Counted from the stretch's first letter, positions 1-7,162 are shown. The stretch is DNA of 22,664 nt from Faecalicatena fissicatena (GCA_001028025.1 LDAQ01000018.1:1-22664), one strand, 5' to 3'. Translations and numbers: made by a program. Notes: generated by a model from the letters alone, not told the origin.

Positions 1-340
1 CTCCTATTCCATATACGATGAGAATAGACAGCGATAAGCCTATGATTCCGGCTGCAAACATTATAACAGCGGCTCTGCCGATCCGCATAGACACGTATAC
101 GGCTGCAATGTACAGCAGGTACCGGAAAAGAAATATCTGAACAGCAAAAATATTTCTGGTACCCAGTAGTCTGCATATTACTAACTTCAATAACAGGTAA
201 TTAGCAAACGCAGCTGCGGATCCCAGAAGCAGTCCTATCATGGCCGTATACTTGATTCCGCACAGTATACTGATAAACCCGGCCAGCAAAATATAAATAA
301 TATAGATAGCTGCTATTTTCCCGCTCTTATTTTCCTTCAT
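1..340 (-). CDS. ATP synthase subunit I-like membrane protein (partial)
   Basis: The gene runs leftwards off the window, so only the first 113 codons are seen. The protein is very hydrophobic, with about four predicted membrane segments (roughly residues 9-28, 30-53, 64-85 and 90-110). The stretch G-L-L-L-G-S-x-x-A-F-A-N-Y-L-L-L near residues 35-50 resembles the second helix region of the ATP synthase I (AtpI/UncI) family, small proteins that help assemble the c-ring of F1Fo ATPase. The start at 340 is preferred over an in-frame ATG at 346 because a GAAAGGG ribosome site lies about 9 bases upstream of 340 and too close to 346. If the assignment is right, atpB and the other atp genes should follow beyond the left edge. 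The family call is by resemblance and is moderately sure; another small four-helix protein is possible. Confidence 0.55.
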   Translation of the reverse strand, partial: MKENKSGKIAAIYIIYILLAGFISILCGIKYTAMIGLLLGSAAAFANYLLLKLVICRLLGTRNIFAVQIFLFRYLLYIAAVYVSMRIGRAAVIMFAAGIIGLSLSILIVYGIG

Positions 341-420
341 TCTCATCGTCCCTTTCTAAAGGCTATATGCAGTTATCTTTCTTAATATAAACTCCTCACC
401 TTCTCCCTTTATTTATTCTC

Positions 421-434
421 TTTAGACGTCTAAA
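421..434. promoter_or_regulatory. 14-bp perfect palindrome, candidate operator
   Basis: TTTAGACGTCTAAA is a perfect 14-bp palindrome located about 80 bases upstream of the start of the AtpI-like gene. Its size and symmetry fit a dimeric repressor site. The protein that binds it, and whether it controls the leftward gene, cannot be told from the sequence. Confidence 0.4.
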
Positions 435-773
435 TTATTATGAATGTATTCTAACATTTTGATTTTTGTAACAAGTAGTAAATTATGCTCACTTCATATC
501 TAAGAATTTTGTTTAATTTTAATGTATAATTTTTTTCAAGCATACCAGTATTATCAAAATGTAACAACGTCCACAAAGTTTGATACCTTATATAATGGTA
601 AACATGTTCAACCCTCTTATTAACAAAGAAAGTCCGTATCTGCCGAGAAATTGCAGGCCTGCATAATCGGCTGTTCTCAATGTATAACTGTGGTTAGTTT
701 ATTAATCATCCATTTCTTAATTTTATTTTATTTCTTTTCATTTGGTGAATCAATTCGATTTACGGTATAAATG

Positions 774-788
774 ATTCCATAATAGAAT
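774..788. promoter_or_regulatory. LysR-type box, distal copy
   Basis: ATTCCATAATAGAAT is an imperfect palindrome with the T-N11-A form typical of LysR-regulator binding sites. The same 15 bases occur again at 1404-1418, just upstream of the LysR gene. The identity of the two copies over 15 bases in AT-rich DNA makes a shared function plausible, though this copy is about 790 bases from the LysR start codon and no gene flanks it closely. Confidence 0.35.
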
Positions 789-805
789 GATTCAGAGAAG
801 TTAGA

Positions 806-842
806 AATAGGTCGGAAACTCCTCTGCAAGTTCCGGCCTATT
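806..842. repeat. 12-bp stem-loop
   Basis: The arms AATAGGTCGGAA and TTCCGGCCTATT pair over 12 bp with one G-U wobble, around a 13-base loop. Neither side has a clear run of T, so it is only weakly terminator-like. No gene lies close enough to assign it to. Confidence 0.4.
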
Positions 843-942
843 GGTCAAACAGTCGCTGTGTACAGTCAGCAGGTGTACATCCTGCTGCTTTTTACGACGA
901 AGTCCGTTATCTCCTTCTCTGCATTAGCTGATGACGGCCATG

Positions 943-996
943 TTAAAGTTTTTTCTGTTTCCAGCACTTCAGGAACGCGGATTTTGTTTCTCCCAT
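943..996 (-). CDS. possible 17-residue ORF with strong ribosome site
   Basis: A GAGGAGGT ribosome site lies 9-10 bases before an ATG that opens a 17-codon lysine-rich ORF ending in TAA. A different minus-strand frame across the same stretch stays open for about 50 codons without a start codon, which may mean a decayed longer gene. I recognise neither product. The feature is listed only because the ribosome site is unusually good for an intergenic position. Confidence 0.18.
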   Translation of the reverse strand: MGETKSAFLKCWKQKKL

Positions 997-1367
997 ATTG
1001 TGTAATACCTCCTCTTTTTTCTCATTCGAAAGTCCAGATTCTTTCTATGCGATAAACTATATCTTCAGTATAGTGCAAAACAATATATTTGAATATTGTG
1101 ATATTTTCCTATCTTTTTCAGTTAATTTTCCAACTTAGCCTAATTTATCTACTGTTTTTTTTAGCATAGCTATAAGGTGTAATTAAACGGCTTAACCTAG
1201 TCAAAAGCATTAGAAAACCCTTAAGAAAATCTATCTGTTATGATTTTTCCCAATCAAATTTTTTCCTTTAGAAGAAAATTCTCCTAAGCTTACAATGCGA
1301 ATCCCGCTTTATTGTATATATCGTTCAACAAATATCTTACATTCCCTTTATTATTATACTTTTTTGC

Positions 1368-1432
1368 ATGATAAAAACGCAATTCTCATTCGTTACCAGT
1401 GTTATTCCATAATAGAATTGCGTTTTTATCAT
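1368..1432. repeat. 19-bp perfect inverted repeat upstream of the LysR gene
   Basis: The arms ATGATAAAAACGCAATTCT (1368-1386) and its exact complement (1414-1432) flank a 27-base centre. The right arm overlaps both the LysR-type box at 1404-1418 and the -35 region of the promoter at 1418-1446. The plus-strand side is followed by TGTTTTTG, so it could act as a weak terminator, but no plus-strand gene lies upstream. A regulatory hairpin or a relic of a small mobile element are alternatives. Confidence 0.55.
1404..1418 (+). promoter_or_regulatory. LysR-type box, proximal copy
   Basis: This is the second copy of ATTCCATAATAGAAT (T-N11-A form). It ends exactly where the -35 hexamer of the presumed LysR promoter begins, a position that suits autoregulation by the LysR protein encoded at 1578. 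The link to that protein is inferred from position only. Confidence 0.45.
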
Positions 1433-1446
1433 TGTTTTTGTATAAT
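1418..1446 (+). promoter_or_regulatory. promoter of the LysR gene
   Basis: TTGCGT, a 17-base spacer and a perfect TATAAT point to a start near 1453 and a leader of about 125 bases. The -35 matches the consensus at only three positions, which is usual for promoters that need or accept a regulator next to the -35. Confidence 0.45.
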
Positions 1447-1577
1447 AATTAACACAGAAAACTTTCTGATTTCTAAATGATTATTTCTATATTTCTTAAA
1501 TTAATATAATTTAAAAATATCCTGTCAAATTTGTGCAAAGTATAACGCAAATCCCACATAAATCACGGAGGTGAAGT

Positions 1578-2483
1578 ATGACCCTTTCACAGATAATGTA
1601 TTTTCTTACAGTTGTAAAATGCAAAACCTTTACACTTGCAAGCGATGAATTGTACATATCCCAGTCTTCTTTATCCAAACAAATAAAAGCACTAGAACTG
1701 GAGCTTGGACATTCTCTTTTTATCAGAGAAGCCAAAGAAAACATTTTAACTCCAGAGGGGGAACGTTTTCTGGCATTTGCGGATAAGTTTTCCAAAGAAT
1801 ATTCTTCTATGATGTCAGACTTAAACAAAATGCATGACAATACGTCCAAGCATCCCCTGATTTTAGGCGTGCTTCCCATTATCAATGAGTATAATCTGAA
1901 CGATGATATTGTTTTCTTTCAAAAACTGATAGCTTCTTCCAATAGTTATGTGAACCTTCTCGAACGAGAACAGGATGTATTGCAGAATATGCTTCAGTTT
2001 CGACAGATCGATGCTGCCATCATCCGCACGGATTCTCTTGATTTGTCCATGTATGAATCTGTTCCTTTTATGTCTGAAGAGCTGGTGGTTATATATCCCG
2101 ACTCTATGGAGCATTTAAATAAAGATTATGTTACACCTGAGGAACTGGCGGAATACCCCATCATTTCCTTTGATAAGTCCTCTTCGCTGCACCGGACTAT
2201 CAAGCAGTTATTCCAGACCAGAAACTTATATCCGAAGTTCTCTTATCTTTTCAAGCATCATGAGCAGATCCTGTCCATGGTAAATGCAAATTTTGGCCTG
2301 GCTGTCATCCCCGGCAACTTAGTATCCGGTTTACCGTTTCCTAATATCAGGGTGACACATTTTGAAAAACCAGTTATTTCCAGAGTCTGTCTTGTATGTC
2401 CCAAAAGTGCACCAATGACTGAGCCTTTGAATCTGCTCTTTCAGTATTTTAAATCGCTTAATCACGAAGAGGACAGCGTATAA
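1578..2483 (+). CDS. LysR-family transcriptional regulator
   Basis: The 301-residue protein has the normal length for the family. An N-terminal winged helix-turn-helix covers about residues 1-60, with recognition-helix sequence S-Q-S-S-L-S-K-Q-I near residues 28-36 and the family pattern L-T-P-E-G-E-R-F at 57-64. The rest (about 92-295) fits the two-lobed effector-binding domain. The start has a strong GGAGGTG ribosome site. No divergent target gene sits next to it, which is unusual for the family; the nearest gene upstream is more than 1 kb away. The effector is unknown. The two identical LysR-type boxes upstream (774 and 1404) are the best candidate binding sites. Confidence 0.92.
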   Translation: MTLSQIMYFLTVVKCKTFTLASDELYISQSSLSKQIKALELELGHSLFIREAKENILTPEGERFLAFADKFSKEYSSMMSDLNKMHDNTSKHPLILGVLPIINEYNLNDDIVFFQKLIASSNSYVNLLEREQDVLQNMLQFRQIDAAIIRTDSLDLSMYESVPFMSEELVVIYPDSMEHLNKDYVTPEELAEYPIISFDKSSSLHRTIKQLFQTRNLYPKFSYLFKHHEQILSMVNANFGLAVIPGNLVSGLPFPNIRVTHFEKPVISRVCLVCPKSAPMTEPLNLLFQYFKSLNHEEDSV

Positions 2484-2545
2484 TTTTCAGGCATCTGTTT
2501 AATCCTGACCACTATGGTGAGTTTACGTTTTTCTGCAGCGAATTG

Positions 2546-2866
2546 TCATTTAGGTAGTTCAATAATCTTATCCAGTTCCAGTCCATGAAATACCCCCTGA
2601 AACGTAAGATGCGTCAGCAGCTCGGCGAGATAAGAGGGGCTGTACTTCATACCGCCCTCCAGCCATTTACTTGTTATACCAATATGTGCAGAGATAATGT
2701 ACTGGATGAGATATTCCTTTGGGAATGACAGATCATCATCGCTGAACATCCTCAGAATCCCCGGTTTTGTAGGGATTCCTTCATTTCTTCCGGGACTGTC
2801 CGGGAAGGGTGTGATAACATACAGATTCCATGGTTTTGACCGGTGTCTGACCGTTTTGGTTTCCAT
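2546..2866 (-). pseudogene. remnant of a TetR-family regulator (C-terminal part)
   Basis: The minus-strand frame ends with about 50 residues that look like the C-terminal domain of clostridial TetR-type regulators: a helix like Y-L-I-Q-Y-I-I-S-A-H-I-G-I followed by K-W-L-E-G-G-M-K-Y-S-P and A-E-L-L. The first half of the open frame does not resemble the family, and no TetR DNA-binding helix-turn-helix is found in any minus-strand frame up to the 50-residue ORF at 3156. There is also no ribosome site in front of the ATG at 2866. This fits a gene that lost its N-terminal half by deletion or rearrangement. The open frame marks the span; the recognisable part is about 2560-2760. Confidence 0.55.
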
Positions 2867-2884
2867 TATTTATAAGCATATAAA

Positions 2885-2927
2885 GGACCTTACACCGCGC
2901 AGTTCATTGCCAAACGCCGTAAGGTCC
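2885..2927 (-). terminator. stem-loop, possible weak terminator of the 50-residue ORF
   Basis: GGACCTTAC and GTAAGGTCC pair perfectly over 9 bp around a 25-base loop. On the minus strand the stem is followed by TTTATA, a weak T-tract. It lies 77 bases downstream of the stop of the minus-strand ORF at 3004. The long loop makes this uncertain; it also lies where the TetR remnant loses its identity. Confidence 0.35.
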
Positions 2928-3003
2928 CGTAAATATTTCCACTCTATATTTGCTCTTCATCATTGCTTCTTTCGTCCACAACTTCATTTAATTAAGTTCC
3001 TGT

Positions 3004-3156
3004 TTAAACATTCTGCGGTAAGTAAGATTTTTGATGAAACTCCTCCTCGTATATCCTCACCGCCTCTTCTTCCGTAAGCTGAGACAGCCGTTCACAAAAA
3101 TCAGAACTGCTGTTTTGCTCTATGTACCTCAGCATTTCAAATATTGCATTCTGCAT
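3004..3156 (-). CDS. small 50-residue protein, unknown
   Basis: An ATG with a near-ideal AAAGGAGGT ribosome site six bases away opens a 50-codon frame. The product is hydrophilic, acidic and probably helical, with T-E-E-E-A-V-R-I-Y-E-E-E-F at residues 28-40, and no membrane segment or signal peptide. I do not recognise it. It is divergent from the AraC gene, sharing a 187-base gap that holds a -10 element TATAAT on the minus strand (3202-3207). It could be a real small protein linked to the AraC regulator, or the surviving front of the gene whose tail is the TetR remnant; its sequence does not look like a TetR N-terminus, so the first is preferred. Confidence 0.5.
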   Translation of the reverse strand: MQNAIFEMLRYIEQNSSSDFCERLSQLTEEEAVRIYEEEFHQKSYLPQNV

Positions 3157-3201
3157 ACCAGCACCTCCTTTACTCTTCAGGGTTAGCTTTATTACTTTAC
3201 C

Positions 3202-3275
3202 ATTATAATTTTACCGCACATAATACATTAAATATATTCTCTTAACGACTGTTTTATGGTAAAATATCGCCATAA
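3202..3275. promoter_or_regulatory. divergent regulatory region with GGTAAA repeats
   Basis: The gap between the 50-residue ORF and the AraC gene carries three copies of GGTAAA, two on the minus strand (GCGGTAAAAT and ATGGTAAAG, 14 bases apart) and one on the plus strand in ATGGTAAAAT at 3256-3265. The plus-strand copy lies inside a 6-bp inverted repeat TTATGG/CCATAA (3254-3275). The -10 TATAAT of the minus-strand gene falls between the first two. Direct repeats of this kind fit AraC-family binding, but this is inference. Confidence 0.35.
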
Positions 3276-3343
3276 GCAGACACCCCCGATTCATCAGGCA
3301 TAAACCCAGACAACCGCCAGCCCGAACCATAAGGAGAAATCAG

Positions 3344-4243
3344 ATGTTTCCTGAAGACTTAATATTTACATCTAATAAGCACGAAAAAATATTTGAAATG
3401 GAACCGGAATATCCCTACATTATAAGAAATGTCTATCCGCAGCGGGGAAAATCCCTGATCGCCCCCTGGCACTGGCATGAAGAACTGGAGCTTGTTTATG
3501 TAAAAAAAGGAGCTGTAACCTATAACACGCCGCAGATGAGCCTTCAGATCCAGGAAAAAGACGGTGTTTTCACAAACAGCAATGTCCTTCACGAATTTCT
3601 TTCCTGTAAGACCGATACCGAAATTGTCTATGAAGTACATATGTTTCGAAGAAATTTCCTCGCAGAAGAAGGCAGCCTTCTCGACAAGAAGTATATTGGT
3701 CCTTTGCTTCAGTCCAATGCGGCCTCATCAATCTCTTTATCTCAGTCTGAACCCATCCAGAAAGAGATTCTGGATCTTCTGCTTCGGCTTTCAGAATTAA
3801 AGCAAAGTAAAACTTTCGGATATGAAATGAAATCCAGAAATCTAATGTCAGATATCTGGCTGTATATGATAGATACCGTAGCTATATCTCCCGTTTCTGA
3901 TTCCGCCGGCTCTTTTCTAAGGGAAAACCGTCTAAAAAAAATGCTCCTGTATATCCAGGAGCACTATATGGAAGAGATCTCGTTGAGTGATATTTCCAAC
4001 TCAGCAAGCATCAGCGAACGCGAAGCCCTTCGATGTTTCCAGGAAGGACTGCATACGTCCCCCTTTGTATATCTGCGCGAATACCGTATCCAGACAGCGT
4101 GCAGCCTGCTGCAGAATACTGCAGACAGAATCACCGAAATCGCACTTAAGTGCGGTTTTGCTTCCAGCAGTTATTTTGGAAAAGTTTTTCGCGGACAAAT
4201 GGGCTGCACACCGCTTGAATATCGTAATCGTTTACTGCAGTGA
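3344..4243 (+). CDS. AraC-family transcriptional regulator
   Basis: The 299-residue protein has an N-terminal cupin-like sensing domain (about 20-120, with the family's H-W-H at 43-45) and a C-terminal AraC DNA-binding domain (about 195-299). Two helix-turn-helix units are visible, near 213-233 and 262-284, and the signature pattern I-A-L-K-C-G-F-x-S-S-S-Y-F-x-K-V-F is at 266-282. Such cupin-type AraC proteins in gut Clostridia usually sense small sugars or glycosides and activate nearby genes. The ribosome site AAGGAG is 8 bases upstream. The last 12 bases overlap the 3' end of the convergent hydrolase gene. The ligand is not deducible. Confidence 0.92.
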   Translation: MFPEDLIFTSNKHEKIFEMEPEYPYIIRNVYPQRGKSLIAPWHWHEELELVYVKKGAVTYNTPQMSLQIQEKDGVFTNSNVLHEFLSCKTDTEIVYEVHMFRRNFLAEEGSLLDKKYIGPLLQSNAASSISLSQSEPIQKEILDLLLRLSELKQSKTFGYEMKSRNLMSDIWLYMIDTVAISPVSDSAGSFLRENRLKKMLLYIQEHYMEEISLSDISNSASISEREALRCFQEGLHTSPFVYLREYRIQTACSLLQNTADRITEIALKCGFASSSYFGKVFRGQMGCTPLEYRNRLLQ

Positions 4244-5206
4244 TTCCAAGAATGTCACAGCCCTGCCGATCCAGCCATCTGCATCTGTCCCCCGGCCATC
4301 ACCAAAACTATGCCCGCCTTTTTCTCCCAACTCAAGCCTGGCAGGTATGTGCCGTTCGTCCAGCAGTTCTTTTAAAAGTATTGAATTTTCAACCGGGACA
4401 ACAGAATCGTCCCGACAGTGGACGATGTAGGCCGGCGGATAGTTTTTTGTCATAAGATCCGGAACATCCAGAACCGAGGCATCAGCCAGTTCTCCCTCTC
4501 CGGCAAGCGTTTTCAGAAATTCCTCTCTGGATTCTTCAAACATAAGCCTGGAAGAGATCACCGCATACACCGGAAAGACTGCCTTTGGTTTTGGCAGATG
4601 ATACTTTGCATATCCGTACTTTTCTGTACCCCAGAGGCTCGTCAGGTTGCCGCCTGCCGAGAAACCGCACACTACATATTCTTCTGTTTCCAGGCAAAAC
4701 TGTTTTTTACAGGAACATATGTATCTGTATGCCGCCGCCAGATCGTCCAGCGGTTTAGGCATTACCCTTCGGCTGCCCACCCTGTAGTTGAGTATAAATA
4801 CCGTATATCCCAGCTCATTCAGCTTCGCAGCCGGCGGGAACGCCTCCACCATGGAACACACACTGTGATACGCACCGCCTGCAATGACAATCATAAAAGG
4901 GGTGTTACCTGATTTCTTCGCCGGGAGATGCCAGATCTTCACTTCCTTTTTTTCCTCATCGTCCATGCATTCTTCTTCCGTGTACACATCATACATAACC
5001 TGCCCCTGCTGCGCCGCCTCGCATAACCTGCCTATGCCTGCTGCCATGCTCACAGCATTCCATGCAGGCACGATTTCCTGCAGATTTTCAAAAGTCAGCA
5101 TCTCCGGATGCCGGCCATCTACCAGTTCTTTATACATCAGATATTTTGCATACTTTTTAACAGGCTCCAGATCCGCCGCCCTTGTCTTGATTGAAATACC
5201 TTCCAT
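4232..5206 (-). CDS. alpha/beta hydrolase (esterase-like)
   Basis: The 324-residue protein has the alpha/beta-hydrolase plan of the esterase/lipase (BD-FAE-like) group. The oxyanion motif G-G-A-Y-H-S is at 110-115, the nucleophile elbow G-F-S-A-G-G at 181-186 (Ser183), the acidic residue in C-R-D-D-S near 264-268, and the catalytic His in G-G-H-S-F-G near 299. No signal peptide is seen, so it is probably cytoplasmic; likely substrates are acetylated sugars or other small esters. The first 90 residues are an extra N-terminal segment that I do not recognise. AAGGAG lies just before the ATG. It overlaps the AraC gene by 12 bases tail to tail, and has its own promoter at 5283-5311. Confidence 0.85.
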   Translation of the reverse strand: MEGISIKTRAADLEPVKKYAKYLMYKELVDGRHPEMLTFENLQEIVPAWNAVSMAAGIGRLCEAAQQGQVMYDVYTEEECMDDEEKKEVKIWHLPAKKSGNTPFMIVIAGGAYHSVCSMVEAFPPAAKLNELGYTVFILNYRVGSRRVMPKPLDDLAAAYRYICSCKKQFCLETEEYVVCGFSAGGNLTSLWGTEKYGYAKYHLPKPKAVFPVYAVISSRLMFEESREEFLKTLAGEGELADASVLDVPDLMTKNYPPAYIVHCRDDSVVPVENSILLKELLDERHIPARLELGEKGGHSFGDGRGTDADGWIGRAVTFLESLQ

Positions 5207-5282
5207 TGTTCTCCTTCCTCTGTGTCTCTCCTTCTTATATTATCTATTCATCTTAAAACTTTTCCTATATTTCATACAGTAT

Positions 5283-5311
5283 ATCATACCGCAGCTGACG
5301 GCTGTAATCAA
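5283..5311 (-). promoter_or_regulatory. promoter of the alpha/beta hydrolase gene
   Basis: TTGATT, a 17-base spacer and TATGAT (4 and 5 matches to sigma-A consensus) give a start near 5276, about 70 bases before the hydrolase ATG. Confidence 0.5.
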
Positions 5312-5419
5312 ACTTAAAATAGAAAAACAATGTTTTATTTATTGATTCAGTCAAATCAATAACATAGTATTTGGTTCTATTTTTTTCCGCTTTATTTCAA
5401 TCGCCATAAGACCCGGAAG

Positions 5420-5516
5420 ATGATTCAGACATTTGAGGCGGAGTATGGACATTCTCAATAGAGTAAGGTATGATTTAACAGAGAACGTCAAAGATACAGA
5501 CGGCCTGATAGAATAA
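5420..5516 (+). pseudogene. short 3' remnant of an unidentified gene before moaC
   Basis: Two overlapping short frames look coding and would join by one frameshift near 5455: the first reads M-I-Q-T-F-E-A-E-Y-G-H-S, the second I-L-N-R-V-R-Y-D-L-T-E-N-V-K-D-T-D-G-L-I-E and stops at 5516. The joined sequence resembles the end of a normal protein and sits where a further molybdenum gene would be expected. I cannot name it. A chance open frame is the alternative. Confidence 0.3.
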
Positions 5517-5537
5517 ACAAGAAAAGAGGCATAGATT

Positions 5538-6026
5538 ATGGGCGAATTCACACATTTTGACGAACAGGGCAATGCAGTCATGGTAGATGTCAGTAAAAAG
5601 CAGGATACAGAACGGGAAGCAGCTGCGGGCGGTATGATCCAGATGTCCAGGGAATGCTATGAAAAGGTAAAGTCGGGCGGCATTAAAAAAGGGGATGTCC
5701 TGGGGGCCGCCAGAATAGCAGGTATTATGGGGACTAAGAAGACCCCCGAACTGATACCGCTGTGTCATATGTTAAATCTGACTAATGCAGAGCTTCAATT
5801 TACTCTTCATGACCACTGCTGTACAATAGAGGCGGTATGCACCGCAAAGACAACGGGTAAAACAGGCGTGGAAATGGAGGCTCTGACAGGGGTCAGCGTT
5901 GCGCTGCTTACAATATACGACATGTGCAAGGCAGTTGATAAAGGCTTGGAGATCAGCGGGATTCGTCTGCTGAAAAAATCCGGCGGAAAGAGCGGGCCTT
6001 GGGAAGCCGACAAAGGAGTAAAATGA
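5538..6026 (+). CDS. moaC: cyclic pyranopterin monophosphate synthase MoaC
   Basis: MoaC turns the product of MoaA, 3',8-cyclo-GTP, into cyclic pyranopterin monophosphate, the second part of the first step of molybdenum cofactor synthesis, in the cytoplasm. The 162-residue length is normal. The family's conserved stretches are intact: K-K-G-D-V-L-G-A-A-R-I-A-G at 50-62, L-I-P-L-C-H at 72-77, G-K-T-G-V-E-M-E-A-L-T at 107-117, and I-Y-D-M-C-K-A at 126-132. His77, Asp128 and Lys131 match residues known to be important in the E. coli enzyme. AGAGG lies 9 bases before the ATG. The stop is one base before the modC start, so both are co-transcribed. moaA is not in the window. Confidence 0.96.
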   Translation: MGEFTHFDEQGNAVMVDVSKKQDTEREAAAGGMIQMSRECYEKVKSGGIKKGDVLGAARIAGIMGTKKTPELIPLCHMLNLTNAELQFTLHDHCCTIEAVCTAKTTGKTGVEMEALTGVSVALLTIYDMCKAVDKGLEISGIRLLKKSGGKSGPWEADKGVK

Positions 6027-6027
6027 T

Positions 6028-7077
6028 ATGGCTGTTGAGATGAAATTCAAAAAAAAGCTGGGAACTTTTATGCTGGACATGCATCACGAAAGCAACAGCC
6101 GCAGGATCGGTATACTGGGCGCCTCCGGGTGCGGTAAAAGTATGACATTGAAAAGCATTGCCGGAATTGTCACACCGGATGAAGGCCGGATTGCGATAGA
6201 TCAGAAAGAAGTCTTTGATTCTGAAAATAAAGTAAACTGGAAGCCGCAGAAGCGGAATGTCGGGTACCTGTTCCAGAATTATGCCCTGTTCCCCACTATG
6301 ACCGTGAAAGACAACATTTCCGCCGGGCTAAAAGGGACAAAAGCCGAAAAAGCAGACAGAGTGGAAGAGATGCTCCAAAAGTTCCAGTTGAACGGTCTGG
6401 GGGACCGGCTGCCAGGTGAACTCTCTGGCGGACAGCAGCAGAGAGTTGCTCTTGCAAGGATCATGGCATATGAGCCGGATATGATTCTTCTGGACGAACC
6501 CTTCTCCGCACTGGATGTGTTTCTTAAAGACAGGCTCCAGCAGGAGATGCTTGAGATACTGGCAGATTATGAAGGAACGGTTATTCTGGTATCCCACAGC
6601 AGAGATGAAATCTATCGGTTCAGTGAAGAATTGCTGATTATGGATGACGGCCGGATCGTCTGCTGCGGTAAGACAAAAGAGATCTTTGAAAACCCCCAGT
6701 GGAAAGAAGCCGCCCGGCTAACCGGCTGCAAAAATATTACGCAGATCCGCAGGCTGGGGCCCCACTCTCTTCAAGTTCCTGAATGGGGCATCGAACTGGA
6801 TTTACAAAAGGAAGTTCCCGCGGATATTCAGTACATCGGAGTTCGTGCCCATGATTTCATACCGGTATGGGGAGATGCGGTGGAAAACTGCCTTCCTGTA
6901 AAGGTAAACAGCATAGCAGAACTGCAGTTTGAAAAGAAATATTTCCTGAAAGGTGCAGAAGACGGCGCGGAGGAGATCTGCTGGTTTGTGCAGAGAGACG
7001 ACTGGAATATACTGGTTGAAAAGGGTATGCCGGATTATCTGCTGGTTCCGGAGAATAAGATACTGCTGCTGAAATAA
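6028..7077 (+). CDS. modC: molybdate ABC transporter ATP-binding protein ModC
   Basis: This 349-residue ABC ATPase would drive molybdate uptake together with a ModB permease and a ModA binding protein. Walker A G-A-S-G-C-G-K-S is at 31-38, the Q-loop Q at 83, the signature L-S-G-G-Q at 132-136, Walker B M-I-L-L-D-E at 152-157 and the H-loop His at 190. Residues from about 245 form a C-terminal regulatory (TOBE/MOP-like) domain. The molybdate assignment rests on the length, that extra domain and the tight link to moaC; sulfate or another oxyanion is a less likely choice. The ribosome site AGGAG lies inside the end of moaC. modA and modB are absent on both sides, so it must work with partners coded elsewhere. 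Confidence 0.85.
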   Translation: MAVEMKFKKKLGTFMLDMHHESNSRRIGILGASGCGKSMTLKSIAGIVTPDEGRIAIDQKEVFDSENKVNWKPQKRNVGYLFQNYALFPTMTVKDNISAGLKGTKAEKADRVEEMLQKFQLNGLGDRLPGELSGGQQQRVALARIMAYEPDMILLDEPFSALDVFLKDRLQQEMLEILADYEGTVILVSHSRDEIYRFSEELLIMDDGRIVCCGKTKEIFENPQWKEAARLTGCKNITQIRRLGPHSLQVPEWGIELDLQKEVPADIQYIGVRAHDFIPVWGDAVENCLPVKVNSIAELQFEKKYFLKGAEDGAEEICWFVQRDDWNILVEKGMPDYLLVPENKILLLK

Positions 7078-7113
7078 CCGGGATTTGCTGTTTCTGTCCG
7101 GTCCATATGAGGT

Positions 7114-7162
7114 ACAGCCGCCCCGCGGTTTTTAATCCCGCCTGGCGGCTGTTCTTTGTTTT
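7114..7162 (+). terminator. terminator of the moaC-modC unit
   Basis: ACAGCCGCC and GGCGGCTGT form a perfect 9-bp GC-rich stem, followed by TTCTTTGTTTT. It lies 37 bases after the modC stop. Confidence 0.85.

Larger units (their letters stand above)
341..1577. other. AT-rich intergenic region, no convincing gene
   Basis: About 1.2 kb lies between the divergently oriented AtpI-like gene and the LysR gene. I see no ORF with convincing coding character. It holds a 14-bp perfect palindrome (421-434), two copies of a 15-bp LysR-type box (774-788 and 1404-1418), a 12-bp stem-loop (806-842), a 19-bp inverted repeat (1368-1432) and a promoter for the LysR gene (1418-1446). A 17-codon ORF on the minus strand (943-996) has a strong ribosome site but nothing else in its favour. 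Confidence 0.6.
5207..5537. other. intergenic region with back-to-back promoters and a gene remnant
   Basis: This 331-base gap separates the divergent hydrolase and moaC genes. It holds the hydrolase promoter (5283-5311), a 7-bp inverted repeat ATTGATT/AATCAAT with a 6-base centre (5341-5360), a weak plus-strand promoter TTGATT-N17-TAGTAT (5342-5370) and a short remnant frame ending at 5516, 21 bases before moaC. Confidence 0.5.

Noticed and set aside
649..677. GCCGA...GCAGGCCTGC...TCGGC symmetrical sequence
   Set aside because: Stems are short, interrupted by loops, and the inner loop is too small; no gene or terminator context.
858..1055. 65-codon plus-strand ORF
   Set aside because: No ribosome site and no family resemblance; the sequence composition fits an intergenic stretch.
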